A DNA stretch of 41,100 bases from NCBI GenBank assembly GCA_002438845.1, contig DJRG01000072.1, positions 1,455 to 42,554 on the forward strand, read 5' to 3'. This DNA is from Bacteroidales bacterium UBA6366. GTDB lineage: Bacteria > Bacteroidota > Bacteroidia > Bacteroidales > UBA932. Under the pieces are notes generated by a model. It was not told the origin of the DNA. It ran no database searches and worked only from the letters and a program-made list of their open reading frames with translations. This document shows, in pieces, positions 18,234 to 25,564 of this stretch (the stretch's first letter is position 1; every line of letters starts with the position of its first letter). A program made the position numbers and the translations under genes.

Positions 18234-18902
18234 TTATAACCTCCAGTCGATCGGTGTCTTGCCCTCGCCCATGAGGATCTCGTTCGTCCTGGAGAAATGA
18301 CGGCAGCCGAAAAACGCGCCTCTGGCCAGCGGAGACGGGTGCGCCGCCTCCAGCACATAGTGCCGTGATGTGTCGATGAGTTCCTTCTTGCTACGGGCGT
18401 AATTGCCCCACAGCAGAAAGACAACACCGTTGCAATTATCAGAAATATAACGGATGACGGCATCGGTGAACTGCTGCCAACCGATTCCGCTGTGCGATGC
18501 CGCCTCCCCCGAACGCACCGTCAGGATGGAGTTCAGAAGCAGCACCCCCTGACGCGCCCACTTCTCAAGGTTCGGACGGCCGCTCATGCGGATTCCCAGA
18601 TCTTCCTCAATCTCTTTGAATATGTTCTTGAGGGACGGCGGAGCCGGCACATTGTCCGGAACCGAGAAACTCAGCCCCATCGCCTGACCGTAGCCGTGGT
18701 AAGGGTCCTGGCCGAGAATCACAACCTTCACCTGATCGACAGGAGTCAGCTCAAACGCCTTGAATATCTCCGGTCCGGGAGGAAAGATCACCTTCCCCTG
18801 TGCCTTCTCTCCGTGCAGATAACGCACAAGCGCGGCAAAGTAGGGTTTCTCGAACTCACCTTGCAGCGCCTGTTTCCAACTTTGTTCTATCCTTACGTCC
18901 AT
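18234..18902 (-). CDS. ung: Uracil-DNA glycosylase, family 1
   Basis: A 222-residue DNA repair enzyme that removes uracil from DNA. All family 1 motifs are present: the water-activating loop GQDPYHG (G64-G70, catalytic D66), the LSFSVP and PPSLKNIFKEI proline-rich loop, VLLLNSILTVR, and the minor-groove leucine loop HPSPLA with its catalytic His. Start and length agree with the family. It is first in an apparent ung-coaD-thioredoxin run. No TAnnTTTG element is evident on the minus strand upstream. Confidence 0.97.
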   Translation of the reverse strand: MDVRIEQSWKQALQGEFEKPYFAALVRYLHGEKAQGKVIFPPGPEIFKAFELTPVDQVKVVILGQDPYHGYGQAMGLSFSVPDNVPAPPSLKNIFKEIEEDLGIRMSGRPNLEKWARQGVLLLNSILTVRSGEAASHSGIGWQQFTDAVIRYISDNCNGVVFLLWGNYARSKKELIDTSRHYVLEAAHPSPLARGAFFGCRHFSRTNEILMGEGKTPIDWRL

Positions 18903-19085
18903 AATGACCGCTATGTAATCGTTAAAAAAATAAGTTGAACTAAATTTGTTTTAGATTTATGAGGATAGATTTCTTTTGGAAGAAGGAGTGTGCCGGTGGC
19001 ACATGACTGATGAGAAAAGAAATATAGACCATAAAGATATGCAAATTGTTCAAGTTATTTTTTTAAATGATTACCAAGATAGAAA

Positions 19086-21497
19086 TTAATCTTTGAATAT
19101 GTACGAGATCACGTCGTCAATGTTCTTGACATAGTGGAACGACAGCCCTTCGACGTAGATCGGCTTGATGTCCTCCACATCCTTGCGGTTGTCCTCGGAG
19201 ATCACGATCTCGGTCACTCCGGCCCGCTTGGCTGCAAGAATCTTCTCCTTGATGCCGCCCACAGGAAGCACACGTCCCCTCAGCGTCATCTCGCCTGTCA
19301 TAGCGATTCCCGGCTTCACGGCCTCGCCACGCAGGGCGGAGACCATCGAACTGACCATCGTTATGCCGGCAGAAGGCCCGTCCTTAGGCACGGCCCCTTC
19401 CGGGACGTGGACGTGGATGTCCTTGGCACCGAACTCCTCGGATGTCATTTTGGCAAGCTGAGGATGTGCCTTGATGTACTGGTAGGCGATCGTGGCAGAC
19501 TCCTTCATCACGTCACCCAGGTTTCCGGTCATCGTCATGACGCCCTTGCCTCCGCTCACAGAGCTCTCCACGAACAGGATCTCACCTCCCATCTGCGTCC
19601 AGGCAAGGCCGGTCACAACACCGGGAGCCTCATTGCCCTTCTGTAGATCATGGAAGTTGGTCGGCAGTCCAAGATATTCCTTCAGATGCTCCTTCTTGAT
19701 GACAGAAGGATAACTTTCTCCCAGAGCGATCTTCTTGGCCGTCACACGGGCGATCTTGGCGATCTGCTTCTCAAGACCACGGACTCCGGACTCGTGGGTA
19801 TACTCATCTATGATCTTCTCAAGAGCCGCCTTGTCGATGCGAAGCTCCTTCTTGCCTATTCCGTGCTCCTCCAACTGCTTAGGGACAAGATAACGCTTGG
19901 CGATCTCCATCTTTTCCTCGGCGAGGTAGCCGGTGACGTTGATCAGTTCCATTCTGTCAAGCAGGGCGGACTGGATCGTGGAGATGTTGTTGGCCGTGGT
20001 GATGAACATCACGTTCGAAAGATCGTAATCGATGTCCAGATAATTGTCATGGAACGCCACATTCTGTTCTGGGTCAAGTACTTCCAGAAGAGCCGAAGAC
20101 GGATCCCCCTTGTAGTCGTTGCCGACCTTGTCGATCTCGTCAAGAACGATGACAGGATTGGATGTGCCGGCCTTGTCGATTCCGTTGAGAATACGTCCCG
20201 GAAGCGCCCCGATGTAGGTCTTCCTATGGCCTCGGAGCTCCGCCTCATCGTGCATTCCACCGAGGGCTATCCTGACATATTTCCTGCCCAAAGCCTTGGC
20301 GATGGACTTGCCGAGACTTGTCTTTCCGACTCCCGGAGGACCGTAGAGACAGAGGATCGGGGACTTCATGTTGCCTTTCAGCTTGAGGACGGCAAGGTAC
20401 TCGATGATTCTTTCCTTCACCGTGTCAAGACCGTAGTGATCACTGTCCAGAACCTTCTGGGCGTGCTTCAGGTCAAGGTTGTCCTTTGACATCTCGCCCC
20501 ACGGCAAATCGAGCATGAACTCAATGTAGTTGTACTGGATGCTGTAGTCAGGAGAGGATGGGTTGTACTTCTCAAGTTTCGCAAGTTCCTTCTCAAACCG
20601 TTTGCCCACAGCCTCCGGCCATTTTTTCGTCTTGGCCTTGGCGCGGAATTTCTCGAACTCCTCCTCTTCGTCCATCCCGAGTTCCTCCTGAATGGTACGG
20701 AGCTGATTGTTAAGGTAATACTCCCTTTGTTGCTGGTCTATGTCACTTTTGACCTTCTGGTTGATCTCCTGCTTGATCTTAAGGAGCTGGATCTGGGTGT
20801 CAAGCACCTGCAGAAGCTTCATTGCCCTTACAGTGATGTCATCAATCCCAAGAAGCTGCACCTTTTCCATGTAGTTCTCGATCTCGACAGTGGTGGCTAT
20901 GAAATTGACCAGGAAAGCGTAGTTGTCAATGGATTTGAGTGCCCCGACAGCCTCTTTCGGAGCGAAAGAGGAGGACTTGATGATGACGGCGGCCTTCTCC
21001 TTGAGGGATTCCGCGATCATCTTGGTGCTGTTGTCGTTCTCTGGAATGATGTCCTCCATATACTTCACCCTTGCGGTGATGTACGGCTCGTATGACACCA
21101 CTCCCGCCATCCGGATGCGTTTCACACCCTGAATGATGGCTGTGATGGTGCCGTCCGGCATCTCAAGAACCTTCATGACACGCGACACGGTGCCATATTC
21201 ATAAAGATCCTTCTCTTCCGGATCCTCCACCGTCACATCCACCTGAGGAACCGCTCCGATGAAGAGATCCTTTTTTTCGGCCTCCTTGATCAAAGTGATT
21301 GATTTCTCGCGTCCTATGGTCACCGGATAGACCATACCCGGGAAAAGCACCGCGTTCCTCAAAGCGAGGATAGGCAATGTGTCAGGAAGATCCCCAGCCT
21401 CCACCTTCATCTGTTCCTCTCCCTGCATGACAGGGATTATGTTCACTTCCGCGGTCCCGGCCGGGAAGAAAATGTTCTTATTGTTGTCTGTGTTCAT
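19086..21497 (-). CDS. lon: ATP-dependent protease Lon
   Basis: An 803-residue cytosolic AAA+ serine protease that degrades misfolded and regulatory proteins. In order: N-terminal substrate domain (LPILALRNAVLFPGMVYPVTIGREKS); a long coiled-coil (INQKVKSDIDQQQREYYLNNQLRTIQEELG); the AAA+ module with Walker A GPPGVGKTSLGKS, Walker B VIVLDEIDKV and sensor 1 FITTAN; and the protease domain with the catalytic Ser in PKDGPSAGITM and the Lys in KEKILAAKRAG. The frame extends upstream to 21596, but the ATG at 21497 (MNTDNNKNIFF) fits the usual short acidic N-terminus, so I choose it. No perfect promoter was found; CATATTTTG near 21630 on the minus strand is one base off in spacing. Confidence 0.96.
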   Translation of the reverse strand: MNTDNNKNIFFPAGTAEVNIIPVMQGEEQMKVEAGDLPDTLPILALRNAVLFPGMVYPVTIGREKSITLIKEAEKKDLFIGAVPQVDVTVEDPEEKDLYEYGTVSRVMKVLEMPDGTITAIIQGVKRIRMAGVVSYEPYITARVKYMEDIIPENDNSTKMIAESLKEKAAVIIKSSSFAPKEAVGALKSIDNYAFLVNFIATTVEIENYMEKVQLLGIDDITVRAMKLLQVLDTQIQLLKIKQEINQKVKSDIDQQQREYYLNNQLRTIQEELGMDEEEEFEKFRAKAKTKKWPEAVGKRFEKELAKLEKYNPSSPDYSIQYNYIEFMLDLPWGEMSKDNLDLKHAQKVLDSDHYGLDTVKERIIEYLAVLKLKGNMKSPILCLYGPPGVGKTSLGKSIAKALGRKYVRIALGGMHDEAELRGHRKTYIGALPGRILNGIDKAGTSNPVIVLDEIDKVGNDYKGDPSSALLEVLDPEQNVAFHDNYLDIDYDLSNVMFITTANNISTIQSALLDRMELINVTGYLAEEKMEIAKRYLVPKQLEEHGIGKKELRIDKAALEKIIDEYTHESGVRGLEKQIAKIARVTAKKIALGESYPSVIKKEHLKEYLGLPTNFHDLQKGNEAPGVVTGLAWTQMGGEILFVESSVSGGKGVMTMTGNLGDVMKESATIAYQYIKAHPQLAKMTSEEFGAKDIHVHVPEGAVPKDGPSAGITMVSSMVSALRGEAVKPGIAMTGEMTLRGRVLPVGGIKEKILAAKRAGVTEIVISEDNRKDVEDIKPIYVEGLSFHYVKNIDDVISYIFKD

Positions 21498-21656
21498 AAG
21501 TCTTTGCCATATTTGCGGCGACCTATTATCGCCGCGACCAAACGCCACCTGCTCCTTTCTGCCAATTTGGCAGGAATATGGGAGTTCAGAAAGCATCCGG
21601 GAATATGGTCAATCACCGTGCCAAACAAAATATGGTAAATAATTTATGTATATGAT

Positions 21657-21687
21657 TTTGAATATTAAAAAAATAAGTCTATTTTTG
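21657..21687 (+). promoter_or_regulatory. Consensus promoter of the HU gene
   Basis: TTTG (21657-21660), 19-nt spacer, TATTTTTG (21680-21687): an exact match to the Bacteroides primary sigma consensus. Expected transcription start is about 21694. Confidence 0.8.
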
Positions 21688-21690
21688 CAT

Positions 21691-21710
21691 CCCCAAACGA
21701 ACTTTGGGGG
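21691..21710 (+). promoter_or_regulatory. Stem-loop at the 5' end of the HU mRNA
   Basis: CCCCAAACGAACTTTGGGGG folds into a 7-bp stem with a short loop right at or just before the predicted start of transcription. It may protect the 5' end or modulate translation of this abundant protein. Confidence 0.5.
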
Positions 21711-21745
21711 TTATTATGGTAAATCCTAATAAATATTAATAGATT

Positions 21746-22027
21746 ATGACAAAGGCAGAAATCGTGAATGAGGTTGCAAAGTCAACCGGAATCGAGAAAA
21801 TCGCAGTTCAGTCCGTTATCGAGGCTTTCATGGACACCGTAAAGGGTTCCATCATCAGAAAAGAGCCTGTGTACCTCCGCGGATTCGGTAGCTTCATTGT
21901 AAAGCACAGAGCGAAGAAGGCAGCCAGAAACATCACCAAGAAGACAACTATGACCATCCCGGCACACGATATCCCGGCTTTCAAGCCAGCCAAGGTCTTC
22001 GTGAATGCAGTTAAGGAGGAAAAATAA
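21746..22027 (+). CDS. HU/IHF-family nucleoid DNA-binding protein
   Basis: A 93-residue histone-like protein that bends and compacts DNA as a dimer. The family pattern is complete: MTKAEIVNEVAKSTGIEKIAVQSVIEAFMDTVKGSI (helices 1-2), VYLRGFGSFIVKHRAKKAARNITKKTTMTIPAHDIPAFKPAKVF (beta arm with the IPAH Pro and the terminal FKPAK). Codon use is strongly biased, as expected for high expression. A consensus promoter with a 5' stem-loop precedes it. It is followed after 19 nt by a tiny basic gene and a terminator, so both are probably one transcript. Confidence 0.95.
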   Translation: MTKAEIVNEVAKSTGIEKIAVQSVIEAFMDTVKGSIIRKEPVYLRGFGSFIVKHRAKKAARNITKKTTMTIPAHDIPAFKPAKVFVNAVKEEK

Positions 22028-22046
22028 TTTTTAAACATCTTTTATT

Positions 22047-22136
22047 ATGCCAAGCGGAAAAAAGAGAAAGAGACATAAGATGTCGACGCACAAGCGTAAA
22101 AAACGCTTGCGCAAGAACAGACACAAGAAGAAGTAA
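22047..22136 (+). CDS. AURKAIP1/COX24-type tiny basic protein, probably ribosome-associated
   Basis: A 29-residue protein, MPSGKKRKRHKMSTHKRKKR then LRKNRHKKK, read directly from the sequence. It consists almost wholly of Lys, Arg and His. The pattern KxxKMSxHKRKKRLRKxRHKKK matches the AURKAIP1/COX24 domain that occurs as free-standing small ribosomal proteins in bacteria and in mitochondrial ribosomes (family knowledge). It is 19 nt downstream of the HU gene and followed at 38 nt by a strong terminator, so it is the end of the HU transcript. Its size makes it easy to miss in automated annotation. Confidence 0.8.
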   Translation: MPSGKKRKRHKMSTHKRKKRLRKNRHKKK

Positions 22137-22173
22137 TGCTTCTGTGCCTGCCATTTTAGCAGTCTGCTAGAAG

Positions 22174-22208
22174 AAAAAGGCTGACCGGAAGTGCCGGACA
22201 GCCTTTTT
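22174..22208 (+). terminator. Intrinsic terminator of the HU transcript
   Basis: AAAAAGGCTG (22174-22183) pairs with CAGCCTTTTT (22199-22208), with an inner CCGG/CCGG pair and a U-tract. It could work in both directions. Confidence 0.85.
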
Positions 22209-22262
22209 TATTATAATAATTAGCAAGACGCCAAGTTATTTTATCACCATTGTAATTTCCTT

Positions 22263-23834
22263 ATGGAGTCAGAAAAATCTGAGAAAGATTTGATTGTCGA
22301 TGTCACATCGACCGAAGTTCACATCGCGCTGATGGAAAACCATCGGCTGATTGAGCTCAACAAAGAGTCCAGCAAAGGGCACAGCTTTTCCGTCGGGGAT
22401 GTCTACCTGGGAAAGGTAAAGAAGATTCTTCCTGCGCTCAACGCTGCCTTTGTGGACATCGGAGACAAGAAGGAAGCGTTCGTTCATTATCTGGATCTGG
22501 GGTTCTACTTCACGTCGTTCGACGAGTTCGTGCGCAAGAGCAACCCGAACACGGATCTCGGCGAGCTCTATTCGAGCATTCCTATCGGGCCAATCCTTGA
22601 AAAGGAAGGACGGATCGAGAATGTGCTCAAGCCCGGGCAGATGATGATCGTGCAGATCGTCAAGGAACCGATCTCCACCAAAGGGTCACGACTGACCGCG
22701 GAAATTTCATTGGCAGGACGCAACATTGTACTGATCCCCTTCGCGGAGAAGGTGAGCATTTCCCAAAAGATTTCCTCAAAGGAGGAGAAAAGAAGGCTTG
22801 AGACCCTCGTCAGGAGCATTCTTCCAAAGAACTACGGAGCGATCATCCGCACAGCCGCGGAAGGCAAGAACGCCGCCGTTCTGGTGGCCGAGCTGAAGTC
22901 TCTCATCGAGAAATGGGAATCATCCTGGAAGAAGGTGGCCAAATCCAAGGGCGTTCAGCTGCTTTTCACCGAGTACAGCAAGACCACCACTATCCTCAGG
23001 GATCTCCTGAACGACTCGTTCTCGAACATCTATGTGAACAACGAGAACGTCTACGAGGAGACAAAGAAGTATATTTCCTTGATCTCTCCGGATCAGGAAA
23101 AGATTGTGAAACTGTACAACGGCAAGGAGCCCATCTTTGATCATTTCGAGGTCACAAGGCAGATCAAGAGCTCTTTCGGCAAGGTGGTGCCGATGAAGCA
23201 GGGAGCCTATCTGGTCATCGAGACGACCGAGGCACTGAATGTGATCGATGTGAATAGCGGCATCCGCGCGAAGACCGACAACCAGGAGGAGAACGCTTTC
23301 GAGGTCAACAAGATCGCGGCGGAGGAGATCGCCCGGCAATTGAGGCTCAGGGACATGGGCGGAATCGTGATCGTGGATTTCATCGACATGGATTCCGGAG
23401 AGCATCGAAACGAGCTGCACAAGTACATGCAATCACTCATGGAAAGTGACAGGGCCAAGCATAACGTGCTGCCGTTGACCAAGTTCGGCCTCATGCAGAT
23501 CACCCGGCAGAGAATCCGTCCGGTGACCGAGATCAACACCGCTGAGGTCTGCCCTGTTTGCCACGGCACCGGAAAGATTTCCTCAAGCGCGGTGATCGAC
23601 GAGCAGATCGAGCGGAACATCGCCTACAACGTGGAGCATGGCAAGACCGACCTGACGCTGAAAGTCAGCCCGATTCTGGGGGCCTACCTCAAGCGGGGGG
23701 CCACGATGCTTTCGGACAAATCTTTCCTCGGGAAATGGAAGAAGAAGTACAAGTGCCGGATCAACCTCGTCGAGGTGACCGACTACACAGTTCTGCAGAA
23801 TGAACTTTATGATGAGAAAGGGGACCGGCTTTAG
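22263..23834 (+). CDS. rng: Ribonuclease G (Rne/Rng family)
   Basis: A 523-residue endoribonuclease that would process rRNA and decay mRNA in the cytosol. The N-terminal RNase H-like/S1 region (GDVYLGKVKKILPALNAAFVDIGDKKEAFVHYLDL) is followed by the catalytic DNase I-like region with metal ligands in NVIDVNSG (D329) and IVIVDFIDMD (D372/D375). The zinc-link C430-P-V-C433 joins protomers. There is no long degradosome scaffold, so it is RNase G rather than RNase E. The small domain ends at NELYDEKGDRL. The start lies 50 nt after the HU terminator; no clear promoter motif is seen in that gap. Confidence 0.95.
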   Translation: MESEKSEKDLIVDVTSTEVHIALMENHRLIELNKESSKGHSFSVGDVYLGKVKKILPALNAAFVDIGDKKEAFVHYLDLGFYFTSFDEFVRKSNPNTDLGELYSSIPIGPILEKEGRIENVLKPGQMMIVQIVKEPISTKGSRLTAEISLAGRNIVLIPFAEKVSISQKISSKEEKRRLETLVRSILPKNYGAIIRTAAEGKNAAVLVAELKSLIEKWESSWKKVAKSKGVQLLFTEYSKTTTILRDLLNDSFSNIYVNNENVYEETKKYISLISPDQEKIVKLYNGKEPIFDHFEVTRQIKSSFGKVVPMKQGAYLVIETTEALNVIDVNSGIRAKTDNQEENAFEVNKIAAEEIARQLRLRDMGGIVIVDFIDMDSGEHRNELHKYMQSLMESDRAKHNVLPLTKFGLMQITRQRIRPVTEINTAEVCPVCHGTGKISSSAVIDEQIERNIAYNVEHGKTDLTLKVSPILGAYLKRGATMLSDKSFLGKWKKKYKCRINLVEVTDYTVLQNELYDEKGDRL

Positions 23835-23844
23835 GTCCCTTTTT
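23821..23844 (+). terminator. Terminator overlapping the rng stop codon
   Basis: GGGACC (23821-23826) pairs with GGTCCC (23834-23839), followed by five T. The TAG stop codon of rng (23832-23834) lies within the loop and the base of the stem, so the hairpin is partly coding. Confidence 0.7.
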
Positions 23845-23865
23845 CGTATTTACCCGGCGGGCGGT

Positions 23866-25542
23866 CTACCGGGAGAAACGGCGGACGAGAGTGGCGAGAA
23901 GAATGAGGGCGGTCATCAGGGTGGAGAGACGGCCGATGAAGTCACCATGGAGGACAAAGAAAGTCTGACTGTCGCTCAATCCGACCTTGCCTTTCAGAAC
24001 CTCAGGCTGCCACCAGGACGTACGGGAGACAATCTTTCCGGACGGATCGATGATGGCGGATATGCCGGTGTTGGCGCATCGGGCGACCCAGCGTCGGGTC
24101 TCAATGGCACGAAGGCACGAATATGACAGGTGCTGGACATAGCCAGGAGTGTCCCCCCACCAGGCATCGTTGGTGATAACGGCCAGAAGACGAGCGCCTT
24201 TACGGACATATTCAGTGCAATACTCACCATAGACGGACTCGTAGCAGACAGCGCAGCCGACCGGGATGGTCTCGCTCACGAAGACCTCCCTTCTCGAGGC
24301 CGAATCCGCTGACGCTAAATTCAGGCTGTCAGAAACAGCTGTGACCCGGGCTCCGGAAGCATAGGCATATTCATTGAAATGCAACGGCCCGACTTCACTC
24401 TGCCCTATGCAACGGCCCATGACCCCTCCAAGCCAATCGTCTATCTTGCAGAAGAATGCAGGGTATGGCGTCATCTCCACAGCCACGACAAGCTTGCTTT
24501 TGTGGAATATCTCCGGAAAGCTGAAAGCGTCCAGCATCAAGGCTGAGTTGTGTGACTCCATCCAAAGCCCGTTACCGGCACGGCGGGCAGTGTAGGAGGG
24601 CCTCAAGGCCCTATTCAGGTAGGTTCTCGAAGAAGCCCCGACAAGCAGGTTGGCGTTCGGATGTCCGGCAAGGAATGATGTGAATCTCTGGACGGTAGGG
24701 CTGGAGGACAGGTCATTCGTCACGACATCTCCGGTGAAAGTCTCCGGTGCTGCCAAAAGTACCGGAACACTGTCAGGAATGTCAGAGAACTGACTCAGCA
24801 ACAATTCGTTCTGTTCTTCCTGCGTCATCCCTCCGAACTTGTTGTACGGGTCGATGTTCGGCTGCGCGATGACAACATCAAGGGTCTCGTCACAAGGCTC
24901 AGGCCTCAGGAACATCGACACGACAGGAGGAGACACAAACAATGCTGAAGTCCCCAGCAGGGCCGCGGACTTGGCCTTCCAGTTGAACGTCATCCAACGG
25001 CCGTCCGCAAGGGATTCAAGAATCCCGAAGACACTGAGGTTCGCGGCCCAGACAAGTAGCGAGCCGCCGAGCGTGCCGGTATATTCATACCATTGGATCC
25101 ATCCCGTCGTGCGCGCGAAAGCGTTGCCCAGCACGAGCCATGGCCAGCTGATCTGCGCGTCTGTGAGGTACCATCGCTCCCAGGCGATCCAAGCGAAAGC
25201 CAGGAATATGTAAGGGAGCGAACCACTTAGCCATTTGCGGCTCCAACGGAACAGTCCGAAGACAAGCGACATCTGGAAGGCGTTGGCAAGAATGGCGAAT
25301 ATTCCGCCTCCAAGAGTGGCGTTGCAGACCCAGAAAGTCGTGGCGGCGTTCCACAGCACAAAACAGAGGTAGTGCCACCAGCAGAATCCTTTCATCCCGT
25401 CCCCCGTGGCGATGTCTTCCGCCCAGAGCAGCGGGACGAACGCGATCAACGACAGCCAACCCGTCCCGGGAACCAGGAACGGAACACTCAACAGGGCCGA
25501 TGACATGAGCACCAGCAGCAAAATTGTCAATTTTCTGGGCAT
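23866..25542 (-). CDS. lnt: Apolipoprotein N-acyltransferase
   Basis: A 558-residue inner-membrane enzyme that adds the third acyl chain to lipoproteins. The N-terminal half has about eight hydrophobic segments. The C-terminal nitrilase-like domain has the triad E267 (APETFTGD), K350 (HKSKLVV) and C433 (CAVCYESVYGE). The usual NDAWWG and HLSYSCLRAIETRRWVARCANTGISAIID blocks follow. It is longer than E. coli Lnt (512 residues), mainly between the lysine and cysteine. The in-frame upstream ATG at 25587 would overlap the preceding gene; the start at 25542 gives a proper first membrane helix (MPRKLTILLLVLMSS). Confidence 0.94.
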   Translation of the reverse strand: MPRKLTILLLVLMSSALLSVPFLVPGTGWLSLIAFVPLLWAEDIATGDGMKGFCWWHYLCFVLWNAATTFWVCNATLGGGIFAILANAFQMSLVFGLFRWSRKWLSGSLPYIFLAFAWIAWERWYLTDAQISWPWLVLGNAFARTTGWIQWYEYTGTLGGSLLVWAANLSVFGILESLADGRWMTFNWKAKSAALLGTSALFVSPPVVSMFLRPEPCDETLDVVIAQPNIDPYNKFGGMTQEEQNELLLSQFSDIPDSVPVLLAAPETFTGDVVTNDLSSSPTVQRFTSFLAGHPNANLLVGASSRTYLNRALRPSYTARRAGNGLWMESHNSALMLDAFSFPEIFHKSKLVVAVEMTPYPAFFCKIDDWLGGVMGRCIGQSEVGPLHFNEYAYASGARVTAVSDSLNLASADSASRREVFVSETIPVGCAVCYESVYGEYCTEYVRKGARLLAVITNDAWWGDTPGYVQHLSYSCLRAIETRRWVARCANTGISAIIDPSGKIVSRTSWWQPEVLKGKVGLSDSQTFFVLHGDFIGRLSTLMTALILLATLVRRFSR

Positions 25543-25551
25543 AACAGTCTG

Positions 25552-25559
25552 CAAAGATA
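25552..25559 (-). promoter_or_regulatory. Possible -7 element of lnt
   Basis: TATCTTTG on the minus strand, with a TTG about 20 nt upstream inside the end of the DUF5686 gene. It would give an almost leaderless lnt mRNA. It may be fortuitous because the genes are only 22 nt apart. Confidence 0.35.
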
Positions 25560-25564
25560 TAGCG

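Noticed and set aside
18941..19006. TAAATTTG followed by a 15-codon frame (MRIDFFWKKECAGGT) in the ung-lon gap
   Set aside because: The promoter word has no -33 partner and the peptide is too short to judge. No Shine-Dalgarno or terminator supports it.
19134..21132. Long plus-strand open frames opposite lon
   Set aside because: They mirror codon bias of the strongly conserved Lon frame and show no domain pattern.
21600..21660. A lon promoter (CATATTTTG on the minus strand)
   Set aside because: The element is one base short of the TAnnTTTG spacing, so I did not list it as a feature.
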